Shown here piece by piece: positions 13,742-23,751 of a stretch of DNA of 23,751 nucleotides. Where the stretch lies: NCBI GenBank assembly GCA_958436995.1, contig CAUBMI010000031.1, positions 1 to 23,751 of the forward strand, written 5' to 3'. Position 1 is the stretch's first letter, and each line of letters starts with the position of its first letter. This stretch comes from an uncultured Collinsella sp. GTDB taxonomy: Bacteria; Actinomycetota; Coriobacteriia; Coriobacteriales; Coriobacteriaceae. Position numbers and translations under genes: made by a program. Under the pieces are notes generated by a model. That model was not told the DNA's origin. It ran no database searches and saw nothing but the letters and a program-made list of their open reading frames with translations.

Positions 13742-15841
13742 TTAGGCGTTCTTGCTCATGACCTCGTCCACGATGGACTTGGGCGCGGGCTCATAAGAGT
13801 CGAACTGCATCGTGTAGGATGCACGGCCCTGGGTCTGGGAGCGAAGGTCGGTAGCGTAACCGAACATCTCGCCCAGCGGCACCTTGGCACGGATGAGCTT
13901 GCTGTTCTTGCGATCCTCCATGCCCTCGATCTTGCCGCGGCGACCGGAGAGGTTGCCCATAACGTCGCCCATGTACTGCTCGGGGGTCTCGACCTCGACA
14001 GCCATGATCGGCTCGAGCAGCTGCGGGTCGGACTTCTTGAGGGCGTCCTTGATAGCCATGGAACCGGCGATCTTAAAGGCGGCCTCGGAGGAGTCGACCT
14101 CGTGGTAAGAACCGTCGAACAGGGTGACCTTGACGTCGAGGACCGGGAAGCCGGCGATAACACCGGTGTTCAGGGCCTCCTGGATGCCCTTGTCGATGGA
14201 CGGGATGTACTCCTTGGGCACGACGCCGCCGACGATAGCGTTGACGAACTCGTAGCCGAAGCCCTCCTCCATCTTCTCGAGCTTGATGACGGCGTGGCCG
14301 TACTGACCGCGACCACCGGACTGACGGACGAACTTGCCCTCAGCCTTCTCGACGTCGTGACCAGCGGTCTCGCGGTAGGCGACCTGGGGCTTACCGACGT
14401 TAGCGTCAACCTTGAACTCGCGGAGCAGACGGTCGACGATGATCTCGAGGTGCAGCTCGCCCATGCCGGCGATGATGGTCTGGCCGGTCTCGTGGTTGGT
14501 GGACACCTGGAAGGTCGGGTCCTCCTCGGCGAGCTTGGTCAGAGCCAGGGACATCTTGTCCTGCTCGGCCTTGGTCTTGGGCTCGATGGCAACGTCAATA
14601 ACGGGCTTAGCGAACTCAATCTTCTCGAGGACGATCTCCTTGCCCTCGGCGCACAGGGTGTCACCGGTGGTGGAGTTCTTGAAGCCGACGCAAGCGACGA
14701 TGTCGCCGGCGGCAGCGTCGTCACGGTCGATACGCTCGGCGGCGTTCATCTCGAGGATGCGGCCGAGGCGCTCGCGCTGACCGTTGGAAGCGTTGACAAC
14801 GTAGGAGCCGGACTCGGCGCGGCCGGAGTAAACGCGGACGTAGGTGAGCTTACCGACGAACGGGTCGGTCATGATCTTGAAGACCAGGCCGGAGAAGGGC
14901 TCGTCGAAGGAAGGATGACGCTGAATCTCCTCGCCGGTGTCCGGATCGGTACCGGTGACGGCCTCAACGTCGAGCGGGCTGGGCAGGTAGTCGACGACAG
15001 CGTCGAGCAGCTCCTGAACGCCCTTGTTCTTGTAGGCGGAACCCACGAAGACGAGGTTGAGCTCGTTGGCCAGAACGCCCTTGCGCAGAGCAGCCTTGAG
15101 CTCCTCGACGGTGAAGTCCTCCTCCATGAGGATCTTCTCCATGAGCTCGTCGTCAAAGCTGGCAGCAGCGTCGAGGAGCTCCTCGCGCTTGGTGGCAGCG
15201 ATGTCGGCGAACTCAGCCGGGATCTCGTCCATCGGCTCGGGGTAAGTCATGCCCTTCTCGTCGGCCTTGAAGTCCCATGCGGTCATGGTGACGAGGTCGA
15301 TGACGCCCCAGAAGTTGTCCTCGGCGCCCATCGGGACCTGAGCGGCCACGGCGTTGGCGTCGAGACGATCCTTCATGGTCTCGATAGCGTTGAAGAAGTC
15401 AGCGCCCACGCGGTCATACTTGTTGATGAAGGCGATGCGGGGGACGTTGAAGGTAGAAGCCTGACGCCAAACGGTCTCAGACTGGGGCTGAACGCCGGCA
15501 ACGGCGTCGAAGACGGCGACAGCGCCATCGAGGACGCGCAGGCAGCGCTCGACCTCGGCGGTGAAGTCAACGTGGCCCGGGGTGTCGATGATCTGGATGC
15601 GGTAGTCCTTACCGTCCTTGTTCCAGAAGCACGTGGTAGCAGCGGAGGTAATGGTTACGCCGCGCTCCTGCTCCTGAACCATCCAGTCCATGGTGGCAGC
15701 GCCCTCATGAACCTCACCGATCTTGTGGGTCTTACCGGTGTAGTAAAGAATACGCTCGGTCGTGGTGGTCTTACCGGCATCGATGTGGGCCATGATGCCG
15801 ATGTTACGGGTATCGGAAAGCTTGTACTTAGGCTTAGCCAT
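13742..15841 (-). CDS. fusA: Translation elongation factor G
   Basis: A 699-residue GTPase that drives ribosomal translocation and, with the recycling factor, subunit splitting. GTP motifs are clear: AHIDAGKTTTTER (P-loop) near residue 17, DTPGHVDFTAEV (G3) and NKYDRVGADF (G4), where Tyr takes the place of the usual Met of NKMD. Domain II, the domain III/V fold and domain IV follow, with SGGRGQYGHAVIKLE and RASYTMQFDSYEPAP near the end. Length is normal. The ATG at 15839-15841 lies 19 bp after rpsG. Confidence 0.97.
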   Translation of the reverse strand: MAKPKYKLSDTRNIGIMAHIDAGKTTTTERILYYTGKTHKIGEVHEGAATMDWMVQEQERGVTITSAATTCFWNKDGKDYRIQIIDTPGHVDFTAEVERCLRVLDGAVAVFDAVAGVQPQSETVWRQASTFNVPRIAFINKYDRVGADFFNAIETMKDRLDANAVAAQVPMGAEDNFWGVIDLVTMTAWDFKADEKGMTYPEPMDEIPAEFADIAATKREELLDAAASFDDELMEKILMEEDFTVEELKAALRKGVLANELNLVFVGSAYKNKGVQELLDAVVDYLPSPLDVEAVTGTDPDTGEEIQRHPSFDEPFSGLVFKIMTDPFVGKLTYVRVYSGRAESGSYVVNASNGQRERLGRILEMNAAERIDRDDAAAGDIVACVGFKNSTTGDTLCAEGKEIVLEKIEFAKPVIDVAIEPKTKAEQDKMSLALTKLAEEDPTFQVSTNHETGQTIIAGMGELHLEIIVDRLLREFKVDANVGKPQVAYRETAGHDVEKAEGKFVRQSGGRGQYGHAVIKLEKMEEGFGYEFVNAIVGGVVPKEYIPSIDKGIQEALNTGVIAGFPVLDVKVTLFDGSYHEVDSSEAAFKIAGSMAIKDALKKSDPQLLEPIMAVEVETPEQYMGDVMGNLSGRRGKIEGMEDRKNSKLIRAKVPLGEMFGYATDLRSQTQGRASYTMQFDSYEPAPKSIVDEVMSKNA

Positions 15842-15860
15842 GTTAGTTCCTTACCTTAAC

Positions 15861-16334
15861 TTACCAACGATAGTGAGAGAACGCGCGGTTGGCCTCGGCC
15901 ATCTTGAAGACGTCCTCACGCTTCTTGACGGAAGCGCCCAGGCCGTTGGAAGCGTCGAGGATCTCGTTGGCGAGACGCTCGGCCATGGTCTTCTCCTTGC
16001 GAGCGCGGGAGAAGTTGACGATCCAGCGGATACCCAGAGCGGTGGAACGACGGGAGTTGACCTCCATCGGGACCTGATAGGTAGCGCCACCGACACGCTT
16101 GGGCTTAACCTCGAGCGTGGGCTTGACGTTGTCCATAGCCTTCTTGAAGGTAGCGAGAGCGTCGCCACCCTCGGACTTCTCGGCAACGATCTCGAAAGCG
16201 GTGTAAACGATGCGCTCAGCGGTGGCCTTCTTGCCGTCAAGAAGGACCTTGTTGATGAGCTGAGTCACCAGGCGGTTGTTGTAAACGGCGTCAGGCTGAA
16301 CCTCACGACGATTAGCTGCTGCACGACGCGGCAT
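15861..16334 (-). CDS. rpsG: 30S ribosomal protein S7
   Basis: A 157-residue protein that organises the 3' domain of 16S rRNA. It begins MPRRAAANRREVQPDAVYNN and contains LINKVLLDGKK, the beta-hairpin region VGGATYQVPMEV and RRSTALGIRWIV, ending with ANRAFSHYRW. Size and order match the family. It lies 74 bp after rpsL and 19 bp before fusA; no promoter or terminator is evident in those gaps. Confidence 0.97.
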   Translation of the reverse strand: MPRRAAANRREVQPDAVYNNRLVTQLINKVLLDGKKATAERIVYTAFEIVAEKSEGGDALATFKKAMDNVKPTLEVKPKRVGGATYQVPMEVNSRRSTALGIRWIVNFSRARKEKTMAERLANEILDASNGLGASVKKREDVFKMAEANRAFSHYRW

Positions 16335-16408
16335 GTGAAATCTCCTTAAGTGTCTACCGTGCGGCGCTCAAGACGGCACACGGCGAAAGTATCAAAACGT
16401 TATCTGGC

Positions 16409-16786
16409 TTATTTAGCCTTGGGGCGCTTAGCACCGTACTTGGAACGGGCCTGCATACGGTTCTGGACCGGAGCAGCGTCGTAGGCGCCACGGATGACGT
16501 GATAACGGACACCAGGGAGGTCACGGACACGACCGCCGCGGACGAGCACGATGGAGTGCTCCTGCAGGTTGTGGCCCTCACCCGGGATGTAAGCAGTAAC
16601 TTCGATGCCGTTGACAAGGCGAACACGGGCAACCTTACGAAGAGCCGAGTTCGGCTTCTTGGGGCTCGTGGTGAAGACGCGGGTGCACACGCCGCGCTTC
16701 TGGGAGTTGTGCTGCAGAGCAGCGTTCTTGGACTTCTTGGGCACGGAACGACGGCCCTGGCGAACCAGCTGGTTAATAGTAGGCAA
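16409..16786 (-). CDS. rpsL: 30S ribosomal protein S12
   Basis: A 125-residue protein of the decoding centre. It has KRGVCTRVFTTSPKKPNSAL (Lys43 intact), GEGHNLQEHS and GGRVRDLPGVRYH, in which position 88 is Arg rather than the common Lys, next to the conserved Asp89. It ends ARSKYGAKRPKAK. The start codon is TTG at 16784-16786, six bases after AAGGAG; no ATG is available in frame at the family start. It is the first gene of the operon and is preceded by a good promoter at 16880-16908. Confidence 0.97.
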   Translation of the reverse strand: MPTINQLVRQGRRSVPKKSKNAALQHNSQKRGVCTRVFTTSPKKPNSALRKVARVRLVNGIEVTAYIPGEGHNLQEHSIVLVRGGRVRDLPGVRYHVIRGAYDAAPVQNRMQARSKYGAKRPKAK

Positions 16787-16879
16787 AGCGTACTCCTTCT
16801 CGAATGATTCCAGCTTTCTGTAAAGTGCAACGGCTTGAATCGAGGGGTCAGCATCCCCCTACGAAACACGCAGTTCGAT

Positions 16880-16908
16880 AGGATACGTGGCGTTAGCTGT
16901 GCCGTCAA
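16880..16908 (-). promoter_or_regulatory. Promoter of the rpsL-rpsG-fusA-rpsJ operon
   Basis: On the minus strand TTGACG (five of six) is followed after exactly 17 bases by TATCCT (four of six). This leaves a leader of nearly 90 bases, in which a weak 5-bp hairpin (AGGGG with CCCCT, 16843-16860) can form shortly after the expected start. Strength and position suit a ribosomal operon. Confidence 0.65.
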
Positions 16909-16925
16909 CAGACCACGCCGCCGGG

Positions 16926-16954
16926 AGTATCCCAAAATTGGCACATTTCCGCAA
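16926..16954 (-). promoter_or_regulatory. Possible second, upstream rpsL promoter
   Basis: TTGCGG and GATACT are separated by 17 bases, 46 bp upstream of the better promoter. The -35 matches only three of six. Tandem promoters are common before ribosomal operons, so it is listed with low confidence. Confidence 0.25.
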
Positions 16955-16967
16955 AGCCTACACAAAA

Positions 16968-17153
16968 GGAATCCCCTCCTGTGCGCGCTGGCGGATTCCC
17001 GGACCGGGCGGCCCTGGTATTAAGTTTGCTGCTCTACAGTCCTGGCTCGCACGGAGGCCACATTAAGTGGCCTCCGGCTCGTGCGGAACTCGCGACAAAC
17101 TTAACCCTGCGCCGCCCGGGCCGGGGATCCGACGTGCTCGTCGGGGCAACGTT
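16968..17153. repeat. Long self-complementary intergenic repeat, copy 1
   Basis: This ~186-bp unit is repeated in direct orientation at 19142-19328; an 85-bp core (17020-17104) is identical in both. The centre is a perfect hairpin, GGAGGCCAC-ATTAA-GTGGCCTCC (around 17053-17075). Flanking arms AAGTTTG/CAAACTT and GGGCGGC/GCCGCCC, and an outer pair near GGATTCCC/GGGGATCC, let most of the unit fold into one long interrupted stem. Short open frames cross it on both strands but show no protein-family features. It lies between the rpsL promoters and the block upstream of the sigma/anti-sigma pair. Confidence 0.85.
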
Positions 17154-17156
17154 ACC

Positions 17157-17196
17157 TGCCAAAAAGGGACAGGTTTATTTTGGTCGGTTTTATCTG
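17157..17196. repeat. Flanking tail repeat, arm 1
   Basis: This 40-bp stretch, containing GGGACAGGTTTAT and GGTCGGT, directly follows the long repeat copy 1. Its reverse complement, matching at about 32 of 40 positions by hand alignment, directly precedes long repeat copy 2 at 19100-19139. The two arms thus face each other across the sigma/anti-sigma region. Confidence 0.6.
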
Positions 17197-17256
17197 GGGA
17201 AACGTCGCGCTCCAGCGGTGGTCCGCCCTCATCTGTCATAGGGAAATCGGCGGCGT

Positions 17257-17387
17257 TTTCGGAAGTATGCGGCAAATTCTGGACCTGCCGAGCACACCGG
17301 GGTTTTTCGATAATAAACCCGCAGGTAGAGCGCTTGAGCATTTGCGGTGTGGTCGACCCATCGAGATTTTGCCGCATACTTCCGAAA
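17257..17387. repeat. 131-bp inverted-repeat element
   Basis: A perfect 20-bp arm at 17257-17276 (core GGAAGTATGCGG) recurs as its reverse complement at 17368-17387. Weaker complementarity continues inward for about 25 more bases on each side, to CACACC and GGTGTGG. Both strands have short open frames across it with similar peptides (GSMRQILD and GSMRQNLD), as expected from an inverted repeat rather than from a gene. It could form a long hairpin in RNA or act as a small non-autonomous element. The adjoining 17197-17256 and 17388-17426 show nothing else recognised. Confidence 0.7.
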
Positions 17388-17426
17388 TTCAGGCGAATAT
17401 CGCTCAAAATAACCGTCCATATAACG

Positions 17427-17462
17427 CAAAAAAGGCCGCTTCCCCTAGTGGGAAGCGGCCTC
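17427..17462 (-). terminator. Terminator of the sigma/anti-sigma operon
   Basis: Read on the minus strand, AGGCCGCTTCCC pairs with GGGAAGCGGCCT around a 5-base loop and is followed by TTTTTT. It begins 6 bases after the stop codon of the membrane-anchored gene and is a textbook rho-independent terminator. Confidence 0.93.
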
Positions 17463-17467
17463 AAGCC

Positions 17468-18544
17468 TTACGAATAGACGATGGTAAAGGGTTCTTCCGT
17501 TTGAGTCTCTCCTGTCGATGTGTACCTCGTGCCCTCGAGGGTTACCGAGACCACTTGGTCGACATCAATCAACTTCGTTGGCACCCAAATGTTCTCTCCG
17601 CTATTGCGCGCATAAGAAAAATATAAGTTGAACACCCCTGCGTCGTCATCTTCGATAATCTGCTCCGATCCATCCTTGTAGCTGACGGTCAGCTTATTAT
17701 CAACTGCTTCATAGCCCAAATCATCAATGTGCGTCTGGATGGAAAACGGGCTAATCTCAAGAGGCGAGTCACCGGAGCGGAGTTCCTTTGTATCGACGTA
17801 CGCTCCAATATTGAACTCGGGTGTCGACACCTCAAACTGCCTCGCACTCTCACCTTCGCCCTCGGTCCAGGAGATATTCCAGGTGACCGCATGTTGAAAA
17901 TCTCGCTCGCGATCCATAGCGGCAAAGTACATCGTGCCATTAATGACCGTGTCACTTGATGTGTCCTTATCAATTGTGCTGCGTGTGTCAGCCCATTCCT
18001 CGCCGAACTTCATGTCGGGCGTGCCGATGCCTTGTTCTTCTTCACCATAGAGAACAAGTTCGCCAGTCTCTGCTGCCGGCTTGTAGTAGTTAACACCATT
18101 TGGATTGGACAACGTAAACGTCACGGCACCGCAACCGTTTTTATCGATAGCCATATCATGAATGTCGAGTGTATAGCCGTTGCCCTCGACGGACAGATTG
18201 ACCTTCTGTACTGAACCCTCCAAGCTTTGGGGCGCGATACCATCACCAAACTCTCTGGTGTAGGTATATTTAGTCCCCGACGAGCCACCGTTAGTCCAGG
18301 TAATGGACTCTCCGTTGCCATGGTTTCCCCAGGCAGAGGCAAAATAACTGGAATTGACGACGGCATAGGCGACCCCTCCGGTCGCCAGCACTCCGGCAAG
18401 GCATCCGATTACGGCAACATAGAGAGGCTTCGCGTGGCCCTTTCGATGAAGCGGCTCACCCGCAGCAGCATCAATAACACGGTCGGCATGATCGCTATCG
18501 GCTTGGATGGACTCGAAGGCCTGCTTGATTTGATTGGATTTCAC
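17468..18544 (-). CDS. Membrane-anchored, putatively anti-sigma-type protein with extracytoplasmic domain
   Basis: A 358-residue protein with a short basic/acidic cytoplasmic N-terminus (1-40), one membrane helix (about 41-63, rich in Val, Ala, Gly) and a large extracytoplasmic C-terminal region (64-358) with beta-rich, Ig-like character and a run of acidic residues. No catalytic motif or zinc-binding HxxxCxxC anti-sigma motif is seen. The layout and the overlap with an ECF sigma gene suggest a membrane partner that holds or senses for the sigma factor, resembling the DUF4179-type proteins found beside such sigma factors. The start is GTG at 18542-18544 after GAGGAGGG, overlapping the sigma gene by 50 bp. 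Function is inferred from context only. Confidence 0.75.
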   Translation of the reverse strand: MKSNQIKQAFESIQADSDHADRVIDAAAGEPLHRKGHAKPLYVAVIGCLAGVLATGGVAYAVVNSSYFASAWGNHGNGESITWTNGGSSGTKYTYTREFGDGIAPQSLEGSVQKVNLSVEGNGYTLDIHDMAIDKNGCGAVTFTLSNPNGVNYYKPAAETGELVLYGEEEQGIGTPDMKFGEEWADTRSTIDKDTSSDTVINGTMYFAAMDRERDFQHAVTWNISWTEGEGESARQFEVSTPEFNIGAYVDTKELRSGDSPLEISPFSIQTHIDDLGYEAVDNKLTVSYKDGSEQIIEDDDAGVFNLYFSYARNSGENIWVPTKLIDVDQVVSVTLEGTRYTSTGETQTEEPFTIVYS

Positions 18545-18965
18545 GGTCGCCCTCCTCTAGGATGAATTTGAGCTTCGATCGACCACGAGCTAAACGCGTT
18601 CGAACGGTCGCGGCTGGCACATGCAGTAACTCGGCAATCTCTGAAGTCGAGAAGCCCAGATAGTAATAGAGCACGATGGAGATACGGAATCGTTCCGGAA
18701 GCCGCATGACGTCTAATAGGACGGCCTTGGTCTCGTCCTGCGCCGTCAAGAGCGAATCGGTCAGACTTTCAATATCCTCCACGCGCCTCCACGGCTTTCG
18801 AAAGAGAGATTTGCATTCATTGATCGTGACCCGGATGAGCCATCGACGAAGATGCTCCCAGCTTTCAAAATGCATATCGCTTTTGAGTAACTTTAGAAAG
18901 ACGTCTTGAGCGACATCGTCGGCGTCAGCGCGATCACGCAGATACGTCAAGGCGATTCGGAACAC
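18495..18965 (-). CDS. ECF-type RNA polymerase sigma factor, 5' end disrupted by an in-frame stop
   Basis: The intact part encodes 156 residues with sigma region 2 (DRADADDVAQDVFLKLL, then EHLRRWLIRVTINECKSLFR) and region 4 (LPERFRISIVLYYYLGFSTSEIAELLHVPAATVRTRLARGR), typical of extracytoplasmic-function sigma factors. The expected family N-terminus lies just upstream in the same frame, from an ATG at 19011-19013 with a strong GGGAGGTGAT site, but a TGA at 18972-18974 interrupts it as codon 14. Translation could only restart at GTG 18963-18965, which has no good ribosome-binding site and would remove part of the first helix of region 2. The gene is therefore either a recent pseudogene, a truncated working form, or a sequence error. 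It overlaps the membrane-protein gene by 50 bp. Sigma-family assignment is firm; activity is doubtful. Confidence 0.8.
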   Translation of the reverse strand: MFRIALTYLRDRADADDVAQDVFLKLLKSDMHFESWEHLRRWLIRVTINECKSLFRKPWRRVEDIESLTDSLLTAQDETKAVLLDVMRLPERFRISIVLYYYLGFSTSEIAELLHVPAATVRTRLARGRSKLKFILEEGDREIQSNQAGLRVHPSR

Positions 18966-19013
18966 GACATCTCAGTGATCCTCGACCGCCTGTCTAAAAG
19001 CTTGTTCTTCCAT
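18966..19013 (-). other. Detached 5' end of the sigma gene with in-frame TGA
   Basis: ATG at 19013 opens MEEQAFRQAVEDH, then TGA, then DVV leading in frame into FRIALTYL of the sigma factor. This reads as a normal ECF N-terminus in which the residue after His, commonly Tyr in this family, has become a stop. The strong ribosome-binding site upstream marks this ATG as the original start. Confidence 0.75.
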
Positions 19014-19061
19014 AATCACCTCCCGGTGACATTAATGGTTCTCGATGAGGCCCTCACCATA

Positions 19062-19090
19062 GATACGCTTTGACCGAATGAAATGTTTCA
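19062..19090 (-). promoter_or_regulatory. Candidate ECF-type promoter of the sigma operon
   Basis: On the minus strand TGAAAC is followed after 17 bases by CGTATC, about 48 bases before the sigma start codon. ECF promoters commonly have an AAC-containing -35 and a CGT-containing -10 with 16-17 bases between, so this may be an autoregulated promoter. A housekeeping reading (TTGAAA, TATCTA) has a 20-base spacer and is less likely. Confidence 0.4.
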
Positions 19091-19099
19091 AATCCAAGC

Positions 19100-19139
19100 A
19101 GGAAATACCGATCAACATAAACCTGCCCCTTATTGGCAA
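19100..19139. repeat. Flanking tail repeat, arm 2
   Basis: This is the inverted partner of 17157-17196, containing ATAAACCTGCCCC and CCGATCAA. It directly precedes long repeat copy 2 and lies upstream of the candidate sigma promoter. Confidence 0.6.
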
Positions 19140-19141
19140 AT

Positions 19142-19328
19142 GGAATCCCCTCCTGTGCGTGAGGGCGGATCCCCGGCCCGGACGGCCCTGGGCTTAAGTT
19201 TGCTGCTCTACAGTCCTGGCTCGCACGGAGGCCACATTAAGTGGCCTCCGGCTCGTGCGGAACTCGCGACAAACTTAAGCCCAGGGCCGCCCGTTCCGGG
19301 AATCCGGCGTGCTCGTCGGGGCAACGTT
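19142..19328. repeat. Long self-complementary intergenic repeat, copy 2
   Basis: This is the direct repeat of 16968-17153, at a constant offset of 2174 bp through the identical core (19194-19278). Here the outer arms pair better than in copy 1: GGCCCTGGGCTTAAGTTTG (19184-19202) is fully complementary to 19270-19288. The pairing potential is kept while the arm sequence differs from copy 1, which hints that the fold matters. It lies between the sigma operon and the rpoC terminator. Confidence 0.85.
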
Positions 19329-19334
19329 CCTCAC

Positions 19335-19375
19335 CAAAAAAGACCCGCTCCCCTGTTGGGAAGCGGGTCTTTGGA
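19335..19375 (-). terminator. Terminator of rpoC
   Basis: Read on the minus strand, AAAGACCCGCT pairs with AGCGGGTCTTT, with an 11-12 base loop that has further internal pairing, followed by a T run. It lies about 25 bp past the rpoC stop and should end the rpoB-rpoC transcript before the sigma block. Confidence 0.92.
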
Positions 19376-19398
19376 AGGGCGGTTAACGTACTAGGAAA

Positions 19399-23751
<4,353 letters not shown>

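Noticed and set aside
13472..15859. Long plus-strand open frame of 795 codons opposite fusA and rpsJ
   Set aside because: It is exactly antisense to highly conserved genes with biased GC-rich codons, which removes stops on the opposite strand. Its translation is a low-complexity Leu/Gly/Val/Asp pattern with no family motifs and no ribosome-binding site.
17063..17477. Overlapping short frames on both strands in the rpsL-upstream repeat region (133-148 codons)
   Set aside because: They cross palindromic repeats, give similar peptides from both strands because of the inverted repeats, and lack ribosome-binding sites or family features.
18972..18974. In-frame TGA of the sigma gene as a selenocysteine codon
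   Set aside because: ECF sigma factors are not selenoproteins, no SECIS-like hairpin follows the codon, and the position normally holds Tyr or a similar residue.

Overview
The window reads as chromosomal DNA of a high-GC Gram-positive gut actinobacterium of the class Coriobacteriia, most likely Collinsella or a close relative. This placement is inferred from the GC-rich coding sequence, the gene order, the FabK-type enoyl reductase, the fused accDA gene and the long actinobacterial-style RpoC. No database search was possible. Nearly all genes lie on the minus strand; the single plus-strand gene is birA.

Positions 1-1875 (minus): the 5' part of a histidine-phosphatase gene that runs off the left edge, then a cation diffusion facilitator (CDF) metal exporter, then a terminator belonging to the next gene. 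Positions 1841-3136: a lone glucose-family PTS EIIC gene bounded on both sides by the same ~30-bp REP-like palindrome.

Positions 3131-12305 (minus): one compact type II fatty-acid synthesis operon in the order fabH, acpP, fabK, fabD, fabG, fabF, accB, fabZ, accC, accDA. It covers malonyl-CoA formation (AccB/AccC/AccDA), malonyl transfer to ACP (FabD), initiation (FabH), and the elongation cycle (FabF, FabG, FabZ, FabK). Genes are a few bases apart or overlap. Just upstream of fabH are two copies of a 16-bp palindrome, 48 bp apart, placed around a candidate promoter. Divergent from fabH is birA, the biotin-protein ligase that activates AccB.

Positions 13316-16954: a strong hairpin terminator between the convergent birA and rpsJ, then the streptomycin-type ribosomal operon rpsL-rpsG-fusA-rpsJ (minus) with a good promoter upstream of rpsL. 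tuf is absent, and rpsJ is last in the operon, cut off from the rest of the S10 operon. rpsL and rpsJ both start with TTG, and S12 carries Arg at position 88.

Positions 16968-19328: a repeat-rich block between rpsL and rpoC. It holds an ECF sigma factor gene overlapping a membrane-anchored, putatively anti-sigma-type gene. The pair is flanked by two long (~186 bp), strongly self-complementary repeats in direct orientation, plus shorter inverted flanks and a separate 131-bp hairpin-forming inverted repeat. The sigma gene has a strong ribosome-binding site and start but an in-frame TGA as its 14th codon.

Positions 19335-23751: the rpoC terminator and rpoC itself, complete at its 3' end and cut at its 5' end by the window edge. 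RpoC has an unusual ~227-residue C-terminal extension with a helix-hairpin-helix segment resembling the RNA polymerase alpha C-terminal domain, followed by an acidic tail. No tRNA, rRNA, CRISPR array, transposase or prophage gene was seen.
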